Below are positions 17,977-26,659 of a stretch of DNA of 64,000 bases, one piece after another. Within the stretch, counting starts at the first letter, position 1. Each line of letters begins with the position of its first letter. This DNA comes from Acidobacteriota bacterium (GTDB taxonomy: Bacteria; Acidobacteriota; Terriglobia; Bryobacterales; Bryobacteraceae): contig JACPNQ010000040.1 in NCBI GenBank assembly GCA_016185425.1, positions 124,001 through 188,000 on the forward strand, in the 5' to 3' direction. The position numbers were made by a program, and so were the translations under genes. The notes under the pieces are model-generated. The model was not told the DNA's origin. It saw only the letters and a program-made list of their open reading frames with translations, and did no database searches.

Positions 17977-19194
17977 CTACTGCTGGGCCGGCGATTCCAG
18001 AGCGATGGCTGCGATCCGGTGGCGGTCGCGGATGATGAGGCGCGAGTCGAGGAGGAGGGGGACGGTCCAGGAGTTGGACCGGAGGAGTTGGGCTTCGCCG
18101 AGGAGTTTGAAACCGTCACGGGAGATCGTCGCCATAGCCACGCTGCCGTCGTCGTCAGTGGCTAACATTGTGTTGCCGGCGAGGAGGAAGCTGGCCTTTG
18201 TGAATGCCCGGTCCTGCCAGAGCACTTTGCCCGTCTCGGCTTCGACGGCAGTGAATGGCGCGGGGCCGAAATCGCCGCTGGAACCGTAGACGACGCCGTC
18301 CTTGCACACCATGTTCGTGTGATGAACGCGGAGGCGCTTGTGATGCCAGAGCTCCTTCGCCGTCTTATCGACCTTGATTCCGCGGGCGCCACCGTCATAG
18401 CCGGATGCGACGACGAGCACGCCGATGTCCTCGCACCAGGCCGGCGTGGCGGCGTTGATGTCGTACTGCGTTTGGTGGCCTACGGACCAGAGAACGTCGC
18501 CGGTGGCAGCGTCGGCACCCATCACTTCCCGCGCCATGAATGTGACGAGCTGGTCACGTCCGCCGGCGCTGATGAGGATGGGTGAGGAGAATGCGTTCTG
18601 CATGTCGCCCTTTGACCAGACGATGTCGCCATTGTCCTGGCGGAAGGCCATGAGCGCATGGCCGCGTCCGCCGACGGGGACAATGACGGCGTCTTTGTAG
18701 GCGATCGGGCTGGAGGCGTAACCGCGATCGAGGCGTGTGCCTTTGTATTCGGTCCAGAGATCGTGGGACCAGATGCGTTTGCCGGTGTTGAGGTCGAGGG
18801 CATGGAGTTGTCCGACGACCGTGGTGACGAAGAGGCGGTTATTGACGATGAGTGGAGTGGAGTGCGGGCCGGGACCTGCTTCGACATTCATATCCGGGGT
18901 GTGCGCGGCGTTGATGGGGTTTTCCCACACCGTTTCGCCGGTGGTTGCGCTGAGAGCGATGACAACGTCCTGGGCGCCCTTGCGGTAGAGGGTGTAGATG
19001 TTGCCGCCTGCGGTGACCATGGAGGAGTAGCCGTCGCCAAGGTCGCGGGTCCAGATTTGCTTGGGGCCTGTTGCGGGCCAGCGGGGGATTTTGACGCCGG
19101 CGGGAATTTGGAAGCTGCGCTTGGGGCCACCCCATTGCAGCCAGTCGGCGGCGGGCAGGTTGGCGAGGAGGAGAGAGATCAGGAAGGGCCGCAT
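17977..19194 (-). CDS. Secreted PQQ-type beta-propeller protein
   Basis: 405 residues with a short signal peptide (MRPFLISLLLANLPAA). PQQ-like blades recur along the length: GGNIYTLYRKGAQDVVIALSATTGETVWE, NNRLFVTTVVGQLHALDLNTGKRIWSHDL, GRGHALMAFRQDNGDIVWSK and KDGVVYGSSGDFGPAPFTAVEAETGKVLWQ. The fold is that of PQQ dehydrogenases and BamB, but I see no cofactor-binding residues or catalytic domain, so a binding or scaffold role is as likely as an enzyme. It is convergent with the first receptor. Confidence 0.82.
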   Translation of the reverse strand: MRPFLISLLLANLPAADWLQWGGPKRSFQIPAGVKIPRWPATGPKQIWTRDLGDGYSSMVTAGGNIYTLYRKGAQDVVIALSATTGETVWENPINAAHTPDMNVEAGPGPHSTPLIVNNRLFVTTVVGQLHALDLNTGKRIWSHDLWTEYKGTRLDRGYASSPIAYKDAVIVPVGGRGHALMAFRQDNGDIVWSKGDMQNAFSSPILISAGGRDQLVTFMAREVMGADAATGDVLWSVGHQTQYDINAATPAWCEDIGVLVVASGYDGGARGIKVDKTAKELWHHKRLRVHHTNMVCKDGVVYGSSGDFGPAPFTAVEAETGKVLWQDRAFTKASFLLAGNTMLATDDDGSVAMATISRDGFKLLGEAQLLRSNSWTVPLLLDSRLIIRDRHRIAAIALESPAQQ

Positions 19195-19297
19195 GACTCC
19201 GATGGTAGCGGGTGGATTGGTTGATGTGGGTTAAGTGGAAACTTTGATCCGCGGCCGAAGATTAAGGTTGGATTAAATTGGTCTTTGACACGGTTTT

Positions 19298-19687
19298 TTA
19301 GCGGCAGGACCAGGTGGCGGAGCGGATGGTCCATTCGATGGTCAGAGGTTTGCGGGCGGGACCTTGGGGGCGGAGCGTTATGGGCGGGAGTTTTTCCGGT
19401 TTGGTTTCTTCGAGCCAACGGCGGAACTCGGGACTCGCGGCGATTTCCGCCCTAGGCAGCTTGCGGGGCTTCTCGGATGCCACGAACGACAGCATCCCGA
19501 CGTAAATTCCGGGTGCGGCGAATGCCCGAATATTGGCTACTACGTTGGCGGGGAAGTCGACATCGAGCAGCGTGAGCCGCAACGTTTGGGCCTGCGTACA
19601 GGCGGGCGGCGGGCCGACGGAGATCTGCAGTTCCTTGGCCTGTATAACCGTTGCCGCGAAAAGCGCAAGCCCAATTCGTTGCCACAT
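19298..19687 (-). CDS. Small secreted protein resembling the tyrosinase C-terminal domain
   Basis: 129 residues with a signal peptide (MWQRIGLALFAATVIQA). It starts 3 bp after the stop of the tyrosinase gene. Its second half parallels the tyrosinase tail: GIYVGMLSFVASEK...LPRAEIAASPEFRRWLEET here against GTYLGMLSVVLMDKE...IPRQADFDLSPKLKALLDKT there, both ending in a basic-aromatic strand. It therefore looks like a free-standing copy of the domain that in polyphenol oxidases covers the copper site (KFDV-like). A chaperone, copper-handling or inhibitor role is inferred. Confidence 0.65.
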   Translation of the reverse strand: MWQRIGLALFAATVIQAKELQISVGPPPACTQAQTLRLTLLDVDFPANVVANIRAFAAPGIYVGMLSFVASEKPRKLPRAEIAASPEFRRWLEETKPEKLPPITLRPQGPARKPLTIEWTIRSATWSCR

Positions 19688-19690
19688 GAT

Positions 19691-21067
19691 CTAGCTCTCC
19701 TTCGCTACTCTCATTTGGACGGAGCGGAAGGGCAATTTGGATACACGGCTTCCTTGCTTGTCGTTGCGGTCGACATAGTAGAGATCAATGTCGTCCGTTT
19801 TGTCGAGCAGGGCCTTTAGTTTGGGGCTCAGGTCGAAGTCGGCCTGGCGCGGGATGGAAGCGCCGTGGGCGCTCTCCTTGTCCATCAACACAACCGAGAG
19901 CATGCCGAGGTAAGTGCCCGCCCCTTTCCCTTTGTTCTCCTTTGCGTCGCGCTCGTCGTAGTAGACGTTGTAGTTGGCGCTGCGATCGGAGGGCAATTTG
20001 GGATCGATGATGCGCAGGTGCGTCACGCTCTTCTCCATGGTGTTGCGCAGCGTGGTCCTGGCGAGCGGCGCGATGCGAATGCGGGCGTTGACGAGTGAGA
20101 CGTTAGCGACGATGTCCCAGCGGAGGAAGCAACGGATGGAGATGAAGTCATACGAACGGCCAGCGTAGCGGTAGCGCAGGTTGGGTTCGTGGTTGACGAC
20201 ATCAATGTTGCGGATGGTTCGCCAGGTCTTGTTTTCGTCGAAGAAACCCTGCGTCTGGTTTTGCCAGGCGGCAGTGGCCGGGGCGGTGTGGGTTACGTCC
20301 GCGGCCATCCAATCCGACCAGATTTTATCGACGTTGGAATGGTGGGCGTAGAAGATGGGATCGCGGGCGGCGCTGTTGAATGCGCCCATGTCGCCGCCGA
20401 CATCGACGTGGACGGAGCCGTGCGGCGCGCCTTCGAGCTCGGGAGAGAAGTCGTTGAAGTTTGTCTGGGCGAGCGCGGTGGCGGGTTGGCCGCTGGTGGG
20501 GTCGAGGTCGTCGGCGGGGCCGAGGGCGCGGGTACCGTTGAAGAGGGGATTGGTGGCGTTGTTGGGATTGGTGTAGGCGCCGGGCATCTTGCGATGCGCA
20601 GGGTTTTCCCAGTCCCAGAAGGGGAGGCGGAAGTTGGTGTCGCCGATCAGGTGGCCGAGGATGCGTTCGTGGAAATAGAGATAGGCACGGTGCCAGGGAA
20701 GGAAGCGGAGGGTACCGTGGACCTGTATGGAACTGCCGCCGCCACCACAGTTGTGGCAGTGGATGTTGGCCTGGTGGGTGAAGCCGCGAGGGTCAGCGGG
20801 ATCGGACACCGCGAGATCGCGCATGGCTTTGTAGGCGTTTTTCAACTTGGTGATTTCGGACGCGGTGAGAGTCGAGGCGGGACGGCGGGCTTGGATGGTG
20901 CGGCAGTCGCGAGTCCAGGCGACGGGGTTTGCCGTATTGCCGGGCGGGGCGCAGGCCTGGCCAAAGGCTTGACCTGCGAACGAAACGGGGACGAGCAGCG
21001 TGGCGGCGTCGAAGCCGATGCGGGCAATAAACTCGCGGCGCGAGTCTTCGCGATCTTTGCTGTGCAT
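19691..21067 (-). CDS. Tat-exported tyrosinase / polyphenol oxidase
   Basis: 458 residues. The N-terminus DSRREFIARIGFDAATLLVPVSFAGQ is a twin-arginine signal, as expected for a folded copper enzyme. The CuA site reads IHCHNC (with a cysteine placed for the Cys-His thioether of type-3 copper enzymes) and RFLPWHRAYLYFHERIL. The CuB site reads GAPHGSVHVDVGG and DPIFYAHHSNVDKIWSDW. LPFWDWEN is also conserved. A plant-PPO-like C-terminal domain (about 320-458) follows. It oxidises mono- or diphenols to quinones with O2, probably acting on soil phenolics or making melanin. The small gene downstream appears to duplicate its C-terminal domain. Confidence 0.92.
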   Translation of the reverse strand: MHSKDREDSRREFIARIGFDAATLLVPVSFAGQAFGQACAPPGNTANPVAWTRDCRTIQARRPASTLTASEITKLKNAYKAMRDLAVSDPADPRGFTHQANIHCHNCGGGGSSIQVHGTLRFLPWHRAYLYFHERILGHLIGDTNFRLPFWDWENPAHRKMPGAYTNPNNATNPLFNGTRALGPADDLDPTSGQPATALAQTNFNDFSPELEGAPHGSVHVDVGGDMGAFNSAARDPIFYAHHSNVDKIWSDWMAADVTHTAPATAAWQNQTQGFFDENKTWRTIRNIDVVNHEPNLRYRYAGRSYDFISIRCFLRWDIVANVSLVNARIRIAPLARTTLRNTMEKSVTHLRIIDPKLPSDRSANYNVYYDERDAKENKGKGAGTYLGMLSVVLMDKESAHGASIPRQADFDLSPKLKALLDKTDDIDLYYVDRNDKQGSRVSKLPFRSVQMRVAKES

Positions 21068-21171
21068 AAACCTTCTCCTAGTTCGATCCGGTACGCGCCG
21101 CGCGGCATACTACCGGTGCTTCTAGTACTTAGTGACACTGCGTTGGTGAACGTATCCGATAATTGGCATGT

Positions 21172-21978
21172 ATGCTTCGGCGTCTTTTTCTCGCCGGCCT
21201 GCCGCTGACCGCGCAAAGCGCGAAGGCCGCGGTGCGCGTGGAGCCGCCGGCACCGTTTCCGGGATCGCCGATTTTGTTTGCTGTTGGCGCCAAGCCGCGA
21301 GAGGCGAAGTGGATGGAGCGGCCGGTCTGGTTTGCGATGGATGAGAGTTCGAAGGAATGGGTGGCTTTGGCGGCGGTTCCGCTCGACGCGAAGCCGGGCA
21401 TGCATGTGTTGGATTTGGATGGGACGGCGCACCGCGTTCGCGTGGTTCCGCACGCGTATCGAACGGGGCGATTGACGGTGCCGCCGCGGTTTGTGCAGCC
21501 GCCGAAATCGGTTGAGAAACGGATTGCGGGGGAGAGGGAAGTGAAGAAGGCCGCGTTTGCGGTGCGGTCGGAAAGGATGTGGCGCGGGGCGTTTGGAGCG
21601 CCGACCGATACGCCGCAGACATCGCCATTCGGGACGCGGCGAGTTTATAACGGCAAGACGAGGAGCGTGCATCAGGGGCTGGATTTCCGGGCGGTTGTGG
21701 GCACGACAGTTCGTGCCACCAACACAGGCCGCGTGGCGATTGCGCAGGAGATGTACTACGAGGGCGGGCTGGTTGTTTTAGATCACGGCGAGGGGTTGTT
21801 CAGTTTGTATATGCACCTGTCCGGTTTCGCGGTGCAGGTCGGGGATGTCGTGCCCAAGGGGCAGGATGTTGGAGAGAGCGGAAGCTCAGGGCGTGTGACT
21901 GGGCCGCACTTGCACTTTGCGGTGCAGTGGCAGGGACTGTATATGGAGCCGGCCACGTTGTTGACGCTGCGGATTTAA
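21172..21978 (+). CDS. M23-family peptidase (LytM/gp13 type)
   Basis: 268 residues from the ATG at 21172 with a signal peptide (MLRRLFLAGLPLTAQSAKA). An N-terminal beta region of about 120 residues precedes the M23 domain. The zinc ligands lie in VHQGLDFRA (H-x3-D) and GPHLHFAV (H-x-H), with GLFSLYMHLSG between. It is expected to cut peptidoglycan cross-bridges or stems in the periplasm during wall remodelling. It is divergent from the tyrosinase gene across 104 bp in which I find no clear motif. Confidence 0.9.
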   Translation: MLRRLFLAGLPLTAQSAKAAVRVEPPAPFPGSPILFAVGAKPREAKWMERPVWFAMDESSKEWVALAAVPLDAKPGMHVLDLDGTAHRVRVVPHAYRTGRLTVPPRFVQPPKSVEKRIAGEREVKKAAFAVRSERMWRGAFGAPTDTPQTSPFGTRRVYNGKTRSVHQGLDFRAVVGTTVRATNTGRVAIAQEMYYEGGLVVLDHGEGLFSLYMHLSGFAVQVGDVVPKGQDVGESGSSGRVTGPHLHFAVQWQGLYMEPATLLTLRI

Positions 21979-22045
21979 GGTGGAGATCCGAATTTGGAAT
22001 TGGGAATTGAGTATACTGTCCCCCTATTTGTTATAGACTTCGGCC

Positions 22046-25000
22046 ATGATGCGCAGGGTGTTTTGTTTCCTTTTCGTTTCGGGTTTGTTGGGCGCGCAAG
22101 AGACGCGGTCGACGATTTTAGGGAGAGTCACAGATAGCTCCGGCGCGGTGGTGGCGGGCGCGGCGGTGACGGCGCGGAATACCGCGACCGGTGTCACCGC
22201 GGCGGCGAAATCGAACGACGCGGGTAACTTCACGCTGCCATATCTGCTCCCCGGGCCGTATCGCGTGCAGGCGGAATTGCAAGGCTTCAAGAAGTTCTCG
22301 CGCGATGGGATTGAACTGCGCGTGAATGAGACGGTGGAGGTGAACGTCGCTCTCGAACTCGGCGCGACGACGGAGATCGTGGAGGTGAAGGCGGATACGC
22401 CGCTGCTGCAGACGGTGGAGGCATCGTTGGGACAGGTCGTCGATCAGCGGCGCATTCAGGAGTTGCCGAGTTTTGGCAGCAGCCCGATGACGCTGGTGCA
22501 GTTGGCGCCAGGAGTGATCAATTCGACGGATATGCGGCTGGCGAAGGCGGGGTCGTTTTCGATCAACAAGAATTCCCAGTTCTCGACGGACGGAGCGGGG
22601 CAATACAACAACGAATTTACGCTGGACGGGGTTTCGAACACGCAGGCGCAGGGAACTTCGGGGCGCGTAGGATTTATTCCGCCGCAGACGGCTGTGGGCG
22701 AGTTCAAGGTGCAGACGGCGCCGTTCGATGCGAGCGTGGGGCATACGATTGGATCGCTGGTAAATGTGAGCACCAGGAGCGGGACGAACAATTTGCATGG
22801 CGAGCTGTATTGGTGGATGAGGAATTCGGCATTTGATGCGCCGAACCTGTTTCAGAATCGCGCCGGGCAGAAGATTCCGGTGTATCAGGACAACCGTTGG
22901 GGCGGATGGGCGAGCGGGCCGATCGTGAAGAACAAGACGTTCTGGTTCTACAACTATGAAGGCAACAAGTTCGGCGTGCCGCAGTCCTTTGTGAATACTG
23001 TGCCGACGGCGCTGATGCGGCGCGGAGATTTGAGCGAGTTGCGGGCGCTAGGGGCGAATTATCAGGTCTATGATCCATTCTCGACGACGCCTGCGCCGAA
23101 TGGACGATTCCAGCGGACACCGATTCCGAACAACGTGATTCCCGCGAGCAGGCTGGATCCTGTGGCGTTGAACATCATGAAATTCTGGCCGGAGCCGAAC
23201 CAGGCGGGGACTTCGGAAGGAAGAAACAATCATTTCCGGACGACGAAGGCGCTGGAGGAGACGTGGGTGCACCTGGTGCGCGTTGACCATGCATTCAGCC
23301 AGAATCATCGCGCTTTTGTGCGGCTTTCGACCGATTTCTGGCAGGAAGACAAGAACCGCGTCTTCACGACAGGCGCGAACGGGATCATTCTGAACCGGCA
23401 GAACAAAGGGATGACGTTGGACGACGTTTACGTCTTTAGCCCGACGTTCCTGATGAACGTCCGGTATGGGCTGACCTATGCGAATTTCACGGAGAAGAGC
23501 ATCAGCCAGGGATTCGATCTGGCGTCGCTCGGGTTTTCATCGCGGCTGACGGGGTTAATCGACCGGAACCGGGCGCGGTTCCCGAATGTGCAGGTGGGAT
23601 CGTTCACGCAGTTGGCGAACTGGGAAACCGGGGACGGCGGGAATTATTCCACGGTACATTCTACGGGGGCGACGTTTACGAAGCTGAGCGGATCGCACAG
23701 TTTTCGATTTGGCGCGGATTTCCGGGTGTATCGGGAGAACCAGGGGCGCTTTCCGATCGACGTAGCGCCGCAGCTTGCCTATGGATCGACGTATACGCGG
23801 GGGCCGTTAGACAGCGCGGCGGCACCGCAACTGGGCGGCGAACTGACGTCGTTCCTGATGGGTGTGCCGGACGGCAGTTTGACGAGGACGGCTCTGCTGG
23901 CGGAGCAGGACAAGTGGTTCGGGACGTTCGTCCAGGATGACTGGAAGGTGACGCGGAAGCTGGTGGTGAATTGGGGTCTGCGGTATGAGGTAGAGTCGCC
24001 TGTGACGGAGCGGTATGACCGGTCGGTGGCGTCGTACGCCTTCGAGCAGGCGAGCCCGATAGAGGCGGCGGCGCGAGCGAACTACACTGCGCCGATTCCG
24101 GAGCTGCCGTTGAGCCAGCTCCGGGTGAAGGGCGGGTTGACGTACGTGAATCAGAACGGGAATCCGCGCGGCTATTGGCGAGGGGAGAAGAACAACTTCA
24201 TGCCGCGAATCGGGATTGCTTATCAGGTATCGAATAAGACTGTGGTGCGGACAGGGTATGGGATGTTTTTCGACACGTTGGGCGTGAACAAGACGGATTC
24301 GATTGCGACCGGGTTTAGTCAATCGACGCCGATTCAGGCTTCGTTGGATAACGGGCTGACATTTCTTGCCACGAATGCGAATCCGTTTCCGAATGGGATC
24401 ATACAGCCGGCGGGCGCGAGCGGCGGATTGAGTACGAATCTGGGACAGGCGATTTCGTTTTTCGAGCCTGTGCGGAAGCAGAGCTATACACAGCGTTGGT
24501 CGTTCGGCCTTCAGCGGGAGCTGCCGAAGCAGTGGCTGGCGGAGGCGAACTATGTCGGCAGCAAAGGCAGCCGGATCGGGATCCTCCAGAACATCAACAA
24601 TACGCCGGTGCAGTATTTGAGCCGGTCGAGGACGCGAGACCAGGCGACGATCGATTTTCTGGGCGCGCAGTTCGCGAGCCCGCTGTTCGGGACGAATCCG
24701 ATTTACGGGAGGAACATTTCGCGGGCGAATCTGCTGCGGCCGTATCCGCAGTTTGGCGCGATTACGGTGACGGAGCCGACGGGATATTCGTGGTATCACG
24801 CGCTGCAGACGAGGCTGGAGCGGCGATTCTCGAAGGGGTATACGCTGATGCTGGCTTACACGTGGTCAAAGACGATGGAGGCGATTGAGTTCCTGAACGC
24901 ACAGGACACGGTGCCGTATGAATCGATTTCGAGTTTTGACCGGCCGCACCGCGTGGTTGTTTCCGGCATCTGGGAACTGCCCTTCGGGCGCGGGCGGCGA

Positions 25001-25477
25001 TGGGGCGCGACGATGCCGAAGGCGTTAGACTTCGCGGCGGGAGGATGGCAGTTGAACGGAGTGATGCAGCGCCAGAGTGGTCCGGCGTTGGGCTTTGGCG
25101 ATGTGTGGACGTTGTTTACGGGCGATCCGAACACCATCAATCTGTCGAAGTCCGAGCGGAACCCGGACCGATGGTTTAATACCGCGGCGGGATTCAACAG
25201 GAATTCGGCACAGGTGTTGGGGAGCAACTACCGTGTGTCGCCGCTGCGATTCAGCCGAATTCGTGCGGACGGGCAATCGCGATGGGATTTGTCGGCGATT
25301 AAGAACTTCGCGGTGACGGAGCGATGGAAGGTGCAGTTCCGCGCGGAGGCATTGAACGCGATGAATCATCCGAATTTGTCGACGCCGAATACGACACCGA
25401 CGAACACCGCGTTCGGAACAATAACGGGGCAGGATGTGCCGCGGTCGTGGCAGATGGCGCTGCGGGTTTCGTTCTAG
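22046..25477 (+). CDS. Oar-like TonB-dependent receptor 2
   Basis: 1143 residues. Signal peptide MMRRVFCFLFVSGLLGAQ; carboxypeptidase-regulatory-like domain about 23-110 (ILGRVTDSSGAVVAGAAVTARN, LPYLLPGPYRVQAELQGFKKF). A plug region follows (QRRIQELPSFGSSPMTLVQLAPGV, VNVSTRSGTNNLHGELY), then a barrel whose strands include YTLMLAYTWSKTMEAIEF, ending LRVSF. It has the same architecture as the receptor at 14.6 kb but a G-rich third codon position, whereas that one is C-rich. No inner-membrane transporter is adjacent, so the ligand cannot be guessed. Confidence 0.87.
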   Translation: MMRRVFCFLFVSGLLGAQETRSTILGRVTDSSGAVVAGAAVTARNTATGVTAAAKSNDAGNFTLPYLLPGPYRVQAELQGFKKFSRDGIELRVNETVEVNVALELGATTEIVEVKADTPLLQTVEASLGQVVDQRRIQELPSFGSSPMTLVQLAPGVINSTDMRLAKAGSFSINKNSQFSTDGAGQYNNEFTLDGVSNTQAQGTSGRVGFIPPQTAVGEFKVQTAPFDASVGHTIGSLVNVSTRSGTNNLHGELYWWMRNSAFDAPNLFQNRAGQKIPVYQDNRWGGWASGPIVKNKTFWFYNYEGNKFGVPQSFVNTVPTALMRRGDLSELRALGANYQVYDPFSTTPAPNGRFQRTPIPNNVIPASRLDPVALNIMKFWPEPNQAGTSEGRNNHFRTTKALEETWVHLVRVDHAFSQNHRAFVRLSTDFWQEDKNRVFTTGANGIILNRQNKGMTLDDVYVFSPTFLMNVRYGLTYANFTEKSISQGFDLASLGFSSRLTGLIDRNRARFPNVQVGSFTQLANWETGDGGNYSTVHSTGATFTKLSGSHSFRFGADFRVYRENQGRFPIDVAPQLAYGSTYTRGPLDSAAAPQLGGELTSFLMGVPDGSLTRTALLAEQDKWFGTFVQDDWKVTRKLVVNWGLRYEVESPVTERYDRSVASYAFEQASPIEAAARANYTAPIPELPLSQLRVKGGLTYVNQNGNPRGYWRGEKNNFMPRIGIAYQVSNKTVVRTGYGMFFDTLGVNKTDSIATGFSQSTPIQASLDNGLTFLATNANPFPNGIIQPAGASGGLSTNLGQAISFFEPVRKQSYTQRWSFGLQRELPKQWLAEANYVGSKGSRIGILQNINNTPVQYLSRSRTRDQATIDFLGAQFASPLFGTNPIYGRNISRANLLRPYPQFGAITVTEPTGYSWYHALQTRLERRFSKGYTLMLAYTWSKTMEAIEFLNAQDTVPYESISSFDRPHRVVVSGIWELPFGRGRRWGATMPKALDFAAGGWQLNGVMQRQSGPALGFGDVWTLFTGDPNTINLSKSERNPDRWFNTAAGFNRNSAQVLGSNYRVSPLRFSRIRADGQSRWDLSAIKNFAVTERWKVQFRAEALNAMNHPNLSTPNTTPTNTAFGTITGQDVPRSWQMALRVSF

Positions 25478-25519
25478 TGGCCGGGGACGGGGTGCCCAGC
25501 CTCCCAGTTCTGCACTACA

Positions 25520-25700
25520 ACGACGGACGGCGCCGGGCATGTAGGCGAGGTTCGCGCCATCCGGTGACCAGACCGGAGCATCGCGCAAGCCGTAGCCGGC
25601 GGTGAGGATGCGGGCGGCGCTGATACGGGCGGCGCTGATACGGGAGTCGACGATCCAAAGGGTCTGCGCGCCCTTTTCCGGATCGTAGATGGGCACGGCT
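25520..25700 (-). pseudogene. Remnant of a TolB/PD40-type propeller protein
   Basis: The minus strand reads PIYDPEKGAQTLWIVDSRIS, then a 15-bp duplication (SAARISAARI), then DAPVWSPDGANLAYMPG. This is the W-S-P-D-G-x-x-L-A-Y blade of a WD40-like/TolB repeat. Coherent coding is lost on both sides. It overlaps no other gene and sits between the second receptor and the SDR gene, next to a second remnant on the other strand. Confidence 0.45.
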
Positions 25701-25836
25701 GCTGCGGTTTGATACGGCAGAACCGTCTGTGGCGGCGGGGTTGAATACGCCAGTGAACATGGTCGTGGATGAATCGACGCAAGAGATGTTCATTCTCGAG
25801 CTTCGCGGACAGATACTGCGGTTGAAGATTGAGTAG
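25696..25836 (+). pseudogene. C-terminal remnant of a secreted propeller protein (ScyD/ScyE-like)
   Basis: The plus strand encodes LLRFDTAEPSVAAGLNTPVN followed by a strand ending ILRLKIE and a TAG at 25834-25836. No start codon or N-terminal part exists upstream. The TPVNMVVDE-type blade and basic terminal strand resemble the end of secreted beta-propeller proteins such as ScyD/ScyE. It is a truncated 3' end left after a rearrangement. Confidence 0.45.
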
Positions 25837-25862
25837 AGCCGGAGTCTATATGATGGAACCCT

Positions 25863-26633
25863 ATGTACGAGAAACTCTTCGATTTGACAGGGCGCGTGGC
25901 GCTCGTTACCGGCGGCAGCCGCGGGCTTGGGAAGGCGATGGCGCGAGTTTATGCGGAGCACGGCGCCTCGATCGTCATCTGCAGCCGCAACGCAAGTGAA
26001 TTGGAAGCGGCGGCGAAGGAGATTGGCGGCGGGCTCACGGTGAAAGTGGAATGGATGACCGCGGACTTGAGCAAGCCGGCAGAGGCCCAGCGGGTTGCGG
26101 ATGAAGCGATTGCACGGCTGGGCCGAGTCGATGTGCTGGTGAACAACGCAGGCGGCAATATCCCACAGCGCGCGGACCAGATCACGGACGAGGCGTGGAA
26201 CCAAATCATTGAGTTGAACCTGTCGGGAATCATGCGGCTGACGCGGGCGGTGTTACCACAGATGATGGAGCGGAAGTGGGGAAGGGTGATTCATATTTCG
26301 TCCGTATTGGGGCTAGGTGGGAAGCTTGGACGGAACGTATATAGCGCGACGAAGGCGGCGTTGATTGGGATGGCGCGTTCGAGCGCTTTGGATCTCGGGC
26401 CGTACGGTATTACCGTGAATTGCATTTCGCCTGGCCCGTTCCTGACGGAGCTTCCGCTGGGGCTGTTGAACGATGAGCAAAAGCAGGAATTCACGAACAG
26501 GACGGCGTTGAAGCGTTGGGGGAATCCGGAAGAGATTGCGGGAGTGGCGCTGTTGTTAGGGACGGATGCGGGGAGCTACATTACGGGCGCGACGATGCTG
26601 ATTGATGGAGGGGTGCTGGCGAATACGCTGTGA
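25863..26633 (+). CDS. SDR-family oxidoreductase
   Basis: 256 residues of the classical short-chain dehydrogenase type. The Rossmann motif is TGGSRGLG (residues 16-23), the NNAG motif is at VDVLVNNAGG, the catalytic serine is in HISSVLG, and Y-x3-K is YSATK. ISPGPFLTELP and the C-terminal GATMLIDGGVL are also typical. ICSRN at the end of strand 2 suggests NADP preference. It resembles gluconate 5-dehydrogenase/3-oxoacyl-ACP reductase-like enzymes, but the substrate is not determinable. It starts 26 bp after the remnant above and 26 bp before the third receptor, possibly co-transcribed with it. Confidence 0.88.
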   Translation: MYEKLFDLTGRVALVTGGSRGLGKAMARVYAEHGASIVICSRNASELEAAAKEIGGGLTVKVEWMTADLSKPAEAQRVADEAIARLGRVDVLVNNAGGNIPQRADQITDEAWNQIIELNLSGIMRLTRAVLPQMMERKWGRVIHISSVLGLGGKLGRNVYSATKAALIGMARSSALDLGPYGITVNCISPGPFLTELPLGLLNDEQKQEFTNRTALKRWGNPEEIAGVALLLGTDAGSYITGATMLIDGGVLANTL

Positions 26634-26659
26634 ACATGTCGTGTTAGAATGACACTGTT

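Noticed and set aside
23807..24799. 330-codon minus-strand open frame inside receptor 2
   Set aside because: Arginine-rich shadow of the sense gene with no domain or start signal.
25025..25696. 223-codon minus-strand frame covering the propeller remnant
   Set aside because: Only the first part is propeller-like; the rest is antisense to receptor 2, so it is kept only as a remnant, not a gene.
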